From assembly GCA_028284675.1 (NCBI GenBank), contig JANQRI010000009.1:41691-105690 (forward strand): 64,000 nucleotides of DNA, read 5' to 3'. The notes beneath the pieces were generated by a model. That model made no database searches and had not been told where the DNA came from. It saw only the letters and a list, made by a program, of their open reading frames with translations. Origin of the DNA: Gammaproteobacteria bacterium. GTDB taxonomy: Bacteria; Pseudomonadota; Gammaproteobacteria; HTCC5015. A program made the translations under genes and the position numbers. Shown here piece after piece: positions 61,183-64,000 of the stretch. How positions within the stretch are numbered: the stretch's first letter is position 1; each line of letters opens with the position of its first letter.

Positions 61183-61733
61183 TGAATCAACGGATGAGGA
61201 ACCACCGGTTCCCGCATCACTTCATAAAAACCACATCGTTCGTATAAACGTTTCGCACCGGTATTTTTTTCAAACACGATCAGGCTGAGCTGTTTAAGCT
61301 TTTGAGTCAATGCCAGGTTTTCGGCAAGCTCGATAAACCGGGAGCCGATGCCCTGATTGCGAAATTCCGGAAATAACGCAACTCCACAAATATACAGAGA
61401 CCCGGGCTGTTCCAGTTTATGATAAGGTTCCAGAATCGGGTCGCTTTCACCCTGGTCCGGTTCGCCGGGCAGCATCGGAAATGCCACCATCATACCGGCA
61501 GCTTGTTTGTCCAGTTCTGCAATCATGCAGTTTTGATAGCTGAACTCAGTATCCTCACGCGCATAGCGCCGGGCGCCGACCTGCAAAATATCCTCGTTCG
61601 GTTCCGCAAGCTGCGTCCAGATATAATCAGCAACCCCGTCAGAGGAAATACTGTACAGCTGCGCGATCGTCAGGCAGTCGTCTTTGCGTGCCGGACGGAA
61701 GTTAGGTTTTTGAGCGTTGTGATTGTCCGGCAT
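61143..61733 (-). CDS. GNAT-family N-acetyltransferase
   Basis: Acetyl-CoA-dependent acetyltransferase of unknown substrate, 196 residues. The CoA-binding motif A is CGVALFPEFRNQGIGSRFIE, followed by LIVFEKNTGAKRLYERCGF, which is typical of motif B. The N-terminal half (DDCLTIAQLYSISSDGVADY) resembles a subgroup found in marine and environmental gammaproteobacteria. It is convergent with DUF1499. Confidence 0.88.
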   Translation of the reverse strand: MPDNHNAQKPNFRPARKDDCLTIAQLYSISSDGVADYIWTQLAEPNEDILQVGARRYAREDTEFSYQNCMIAELDKQAAGMMVAFPMLPGEPDQGESDPILEPYHKLEQPGSLYICGVALFPEFRNQGIGSRFIELAENLALTQKLKQLSLIVFEKNTGAKRLYERCGFYEVMREPVVPHPLIHYDGDALLMLKDL

Positions 61734-61812
61734 TGGTTTTGATGAGCTGAATATATTACCAGTTTAACCGGTTACCGGCGCTTCATAAAGGCGGTTTTTT
61801 TGTATCAGCAAT

Positions 61813-63975
61813 TTAGTCTGTTGTTGATGGTGTATCAAAAAGCAACGGTCTGATATGTTCCCGGTAATAAGTATCCAGACCGGTATGTCCTTTTTCTGCA
61901 CGGACTTTTATTGTTGTATCCAGCACCTTGGCAAGTGCTGCTTTAGCCTCAATATATGCAGCGGCAGTTTCGGGTTGCTGTAGTTTCCGATCCATTTCAT
62001 TGACCTCTCTGACCAGGAAGCCCAGTTTGCCGGTTTGTGGTTTACTGCTGGAGGACAGTTTTGCAATAGCCTGATAGATCAGCCTGTTGGCCAGCAGCTG
62101 TTCACGCTGCGTAAGCCGGATGTTATATTGCGCACTGTCGTTAAAATGTTTGAAATACGTGGTTACATTTTTTAATTCTGTTTCAGTCGGCTGCCAAAGT
62201 TCGTTGTATGAAATGTTTGTGTTGATATATCCGGCGGCTTGATTCAGCAATGTGTTTTTTATTTTGGTTATTTCAGTGCTGCTGAGTGTTGCATAGTCAG
62301 GATATGCATTATCACGTGTCTGGTATTGCTGCAATAAATGAAAATGAGCGAGCATTTCGGTTATGACTTTTATTAATCTACCGGTCTTTTTAATTTCTGA
62401 ATGTCCAAGGTGGCTTTTAATTGCGGTACTCGCGTGTGTATAAATATCTCCGAACGGCAGATGCTCCGGGTGCTCCGATGGTTCCAGCCTTTTTGAATCT
62501 AATAGCTGGAAAAGTCCGCGGCTGTGGTCATATTGCGCGGCCGGTTCGCCAAATACCGGTATTTCAATATATTGCCGGTACACTGCCTCTATTGCATCTT
62601 GTATGTGATCGTAATTGGGCAGGTAATTGCCGCTGAATATGATATCGTTTGTTTTTTTCACACTTGTTTTTATAATGCGATACAATGCCGCGTAAATTTC
62701 TCTATGCGGCGTATTTTCCATAATTTGATCCACTGTTTTAATAAGTTGCTGGAAGGCTGAGTCCTGGTCCCTGGGGCCATAGCGTTCATATAATTCGGTA
62801 AATAGCTTCAATTGCAAAGTCCGGAAAGTGTGCTGATGAGTAATCGTATCCAGAACCTCCGTTTCCATACTGTCTTCCTGAGCGCGTTCTAATTTCAATT
62901 CGGCGCGTGGCCTGATCGAAGAGACATATAAATGATAATTATTCAGGCCTTCTAAAGCCTGTTTGAGTTCTGATTCAGTAGGTTCTGTGTCAGGTGCATA
63001 CGCGGCCAGGGTCGATAACATTTTCGCAGCAACCTGATTCAGTATTCTCTCTGCGACAATTTGTTTTTCAGTTTCATTCGGCAGGCGTGATTCAGAGTTG
63101 GGGTTGGGTTTTATTTGCCTGTTATCCAGCACCAGCAGCTCAGCCAATATATCAAAAAAACCCTGAAGCATACGGGTTTTTTGCAGGTTTGAATGGTTTT
63201 GAGAAGTTTCTGGGCTTATATCCAGATGGGCTGCATAAAAATGCATCAGCCCGACATTTACTGCAGATTCAAGCAGTTCGACAGCATTCAATGTTTCCAG
63301 TGATATATCGGTTTGGTTTGCTGAGACTTCCTGTGTCTGGTCGTTTTCAGTGGTGTTGTTCAGGCCCTGCGATTTGGGACCCGCTTGACCAGGCTGCTCT
63401 GTATTACTGGCCTTAATCGGCCCATTGTTGTTTTGTGTATTGTTCGGTTCCGGTGTTTGCAACGGTTTTGATGCACGAATACTGATTAGGCCGTTGTTGT
63501 TTTTATCCTGCTCATCGTTTGTGCCGGGTTTAAAGCTGATACCGGTTTGATTCTCACTGCCGAAGGGCAGTGAGGTGTTAACCGTAGTCTCCGGATCGTT
63601 GGCCGGAGGCAGTTCAACGTCAGTGTTTAAATGTTGTGTCAGTGTGCTGCCGGTTTGCGGTGTGCCATTGCCGAGATCAGCGGGATTAACCTGGGCGAGA
63701 GCATAACGTTTCACAACACCTTCCAGCGTCACACCGGTGCTGCGGTTTGCGTGCAGACCGTTGGCTGTTAACCAGCCATAGCCGCCATTGACTAAAAATG
63801 TACCCAAAGCCTGCAACGACCCGGCCAGGCTGGCCGGTATCTGGCGTGTTGAGCGGTCGGTCATTTTGACCGGCAAATCCAGGCCGATGATATAGGTTTG
63901 TCCATTGTCTCGATCGCTTGCCTGATTGATCTGAAACCCGTTTTGCGATTCCGCGGAGCGATCGGCGATCGCCAT
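61813..63975 (-). CDS. Large unrecognised protein, possibly 5' incomplete
   Basis: A frame of at least 720 residues. It stays open from the ATG at 63975 to the window edge, so the true start may lie outside; no ribosome-binding site is seen at this ATG. Residues about 100-235 are Asn/Gln/Thr/Pro-rich, a low-complexity linker. The rest is mostly helical, with repeated long amphipathic stretches (residues 235-720) and no transmembrane segment. No enzyme motif was recognised. Its N-terminal part (LANGGYGW-like turn and RSTGVTLEGVVKRYAL) looks folded. It lies 7.5 kb from the type III secretion cluster and could be a secreted substrate, by position only. Confidence 0.65.
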   Translation of the reverse strand: MAIADRSAESQNGFQINQASDRDNGQTYIIGLDLPVKMTDRSTRQIPASLAGSLQALGTFLVNGGYGWLTANGLHANRSTGVTLEGVVKRYALAQVNPADLGNGTPQTGSTLTQHLNTDVELPPANDPETTVNTSLPFGSENQTGISFKPGTNDEQDKNNNGLISIRASKPLQTPEPNNTQNNNGPIKASNTEQPGQAGPKSQGLNNTTENDQTQEVSANQTDISLETLNAVELLESAVNVGLMHFYAAHLDISPETSQNHSNLQKTRMLQGFFDILAELLVLDNRQIKPNPNSESRLPNETEKQIVAERILNQVAAKMLSTLAAYAPDTEPTESELKQALEGLNNYHLYVSSIRPRAELKLERAQEDSMETEVLDTITHQHTFRTLQLKLFTELYERYGPRDQDSAFQQLIKTVDQIMENTPHREIYAALYRIIKTSVKKTNDIIFSGNYLPNYDHIQDAIEAVYRQYIEIPVFGEPAAQYDHSRGLFQLLDSKRLEPSEHPEHLPFGDIYTHASTAIKSHLGHSEIKKTGRLIKVITEMLAHFHLLQQYQTRDNAYPDYATLSSTEITKIKNTLLNQAAGYINTNISYNELWQPTETELKNVTTYFKHFNDSAQYNIRLTQREQLLANRLIYQAIAKLSSSSKPQTGKLGFLVREVNEMDRKLQQPETAAAYIEAKAALAKVLDTTIKVRAEKGHTGLDTYYREHIRPLLFDTPSTTD

Positions 63976-64000
63976 CAGAGTTAAAGAGGGGTAATGGTTT

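Noticed and set aside
1..64000. CRISPR arrays, tRNA or rRNA genes, complete insertion sequences, prophage genes
   Set aside because: No regularly spaced repeats, tRNA cloverleaf with CCA end, rRNA sequence, transposase or integrase was recognised.

Overview
This window comes from the chromosome of a gammaproteobacterium. The supporting evidence is the bioH-bioC pair, the cox operon with SURF1, Sco, CtaA and CyoE, rpoH convergent to cyoE, nudE next to yrfG, the hslVU-ridA-recG-ubiC block, cytochrome c4 next to yihA and dsbA, and a split glycine dehydrogenase (gcvPA/gcvPB). The encoded metabolism is aerobic with an aa3-type oxidase. I cannot name the genus from sequence alone. No rRNA, tRNA, CRISPR array, integrase or complete insertion sequence was seen.

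Layout. 1-2334: 3' part of a class A penicillin-binding protein and a degenerate nucleotidyltransferase-like gene. 2335-3430: a HigBA-like toxin-antitoxin pair whose toxin has no usable start codon, ended by a palindrome of the ggggtcagaccc type. 3439-8552: hemE, gltD, yqeY and rpsU on the minus strand, tsaD on the plus strand, plsY on the minus strand. 8638-10292: bioH-bioC. 10695-18321: cytochrome c oxidase and its heme A and copper assembly factors. 18389-19345: rpoH with a perfect CIRCE operator upstream. 19416-35458: housekeeping genes (phhB, pyrE, an exonuclease III related to Crc, ampG, hemD, a diguanylate cyclase, cysQ, nudE, yrfG, ubiC, recG, ridA, hslUV). 35459-36072: an intergenic region holding a run of seven stem-loops that looks like an undescribed structured RNA. 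36073-38976: yihA, cytochrome c4, dsbA and a cytochrome c5-like protein.

39570-54353 is the accessory region. AraC- and LuxR-type regulators and about 1 kb of AT-rich non-coding DNA precede a STAS protein and a type III secretion export-apparatus operon, sctV-N-O-Q-R-S-T-U. The set is incomplete: there are no ring, needle, secretin or SctP genes in the window. It is also unusual. SctU has SGQY where the autocleavage motif NPTH belongs. A 477-residue protein encoded just downstream joins a long charged, probably disordered N-terminal region and one membrane helix to a second SctU/FlhB cytoplasmic domain, which also lacks NPTH. sctQ has a strong internal start for a short C-terminal product. 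This is the best candidate in the window for an undescribed system: a type III export gate with a two-protein, apparently non-cleaving substrate switch.

54628-59316: a tandem glycine riboswitch followed by gcvT-gcvH-gcvPA-gcvPB. 59499-61733: a second diguanylate cyclase, a DUF1499 protein and a GNAT acetyltransferase. 61813 to the window edge: a very long unrecognised protein with an Asn/Gln/Thr-rich linker, possibly a secreted substrate.
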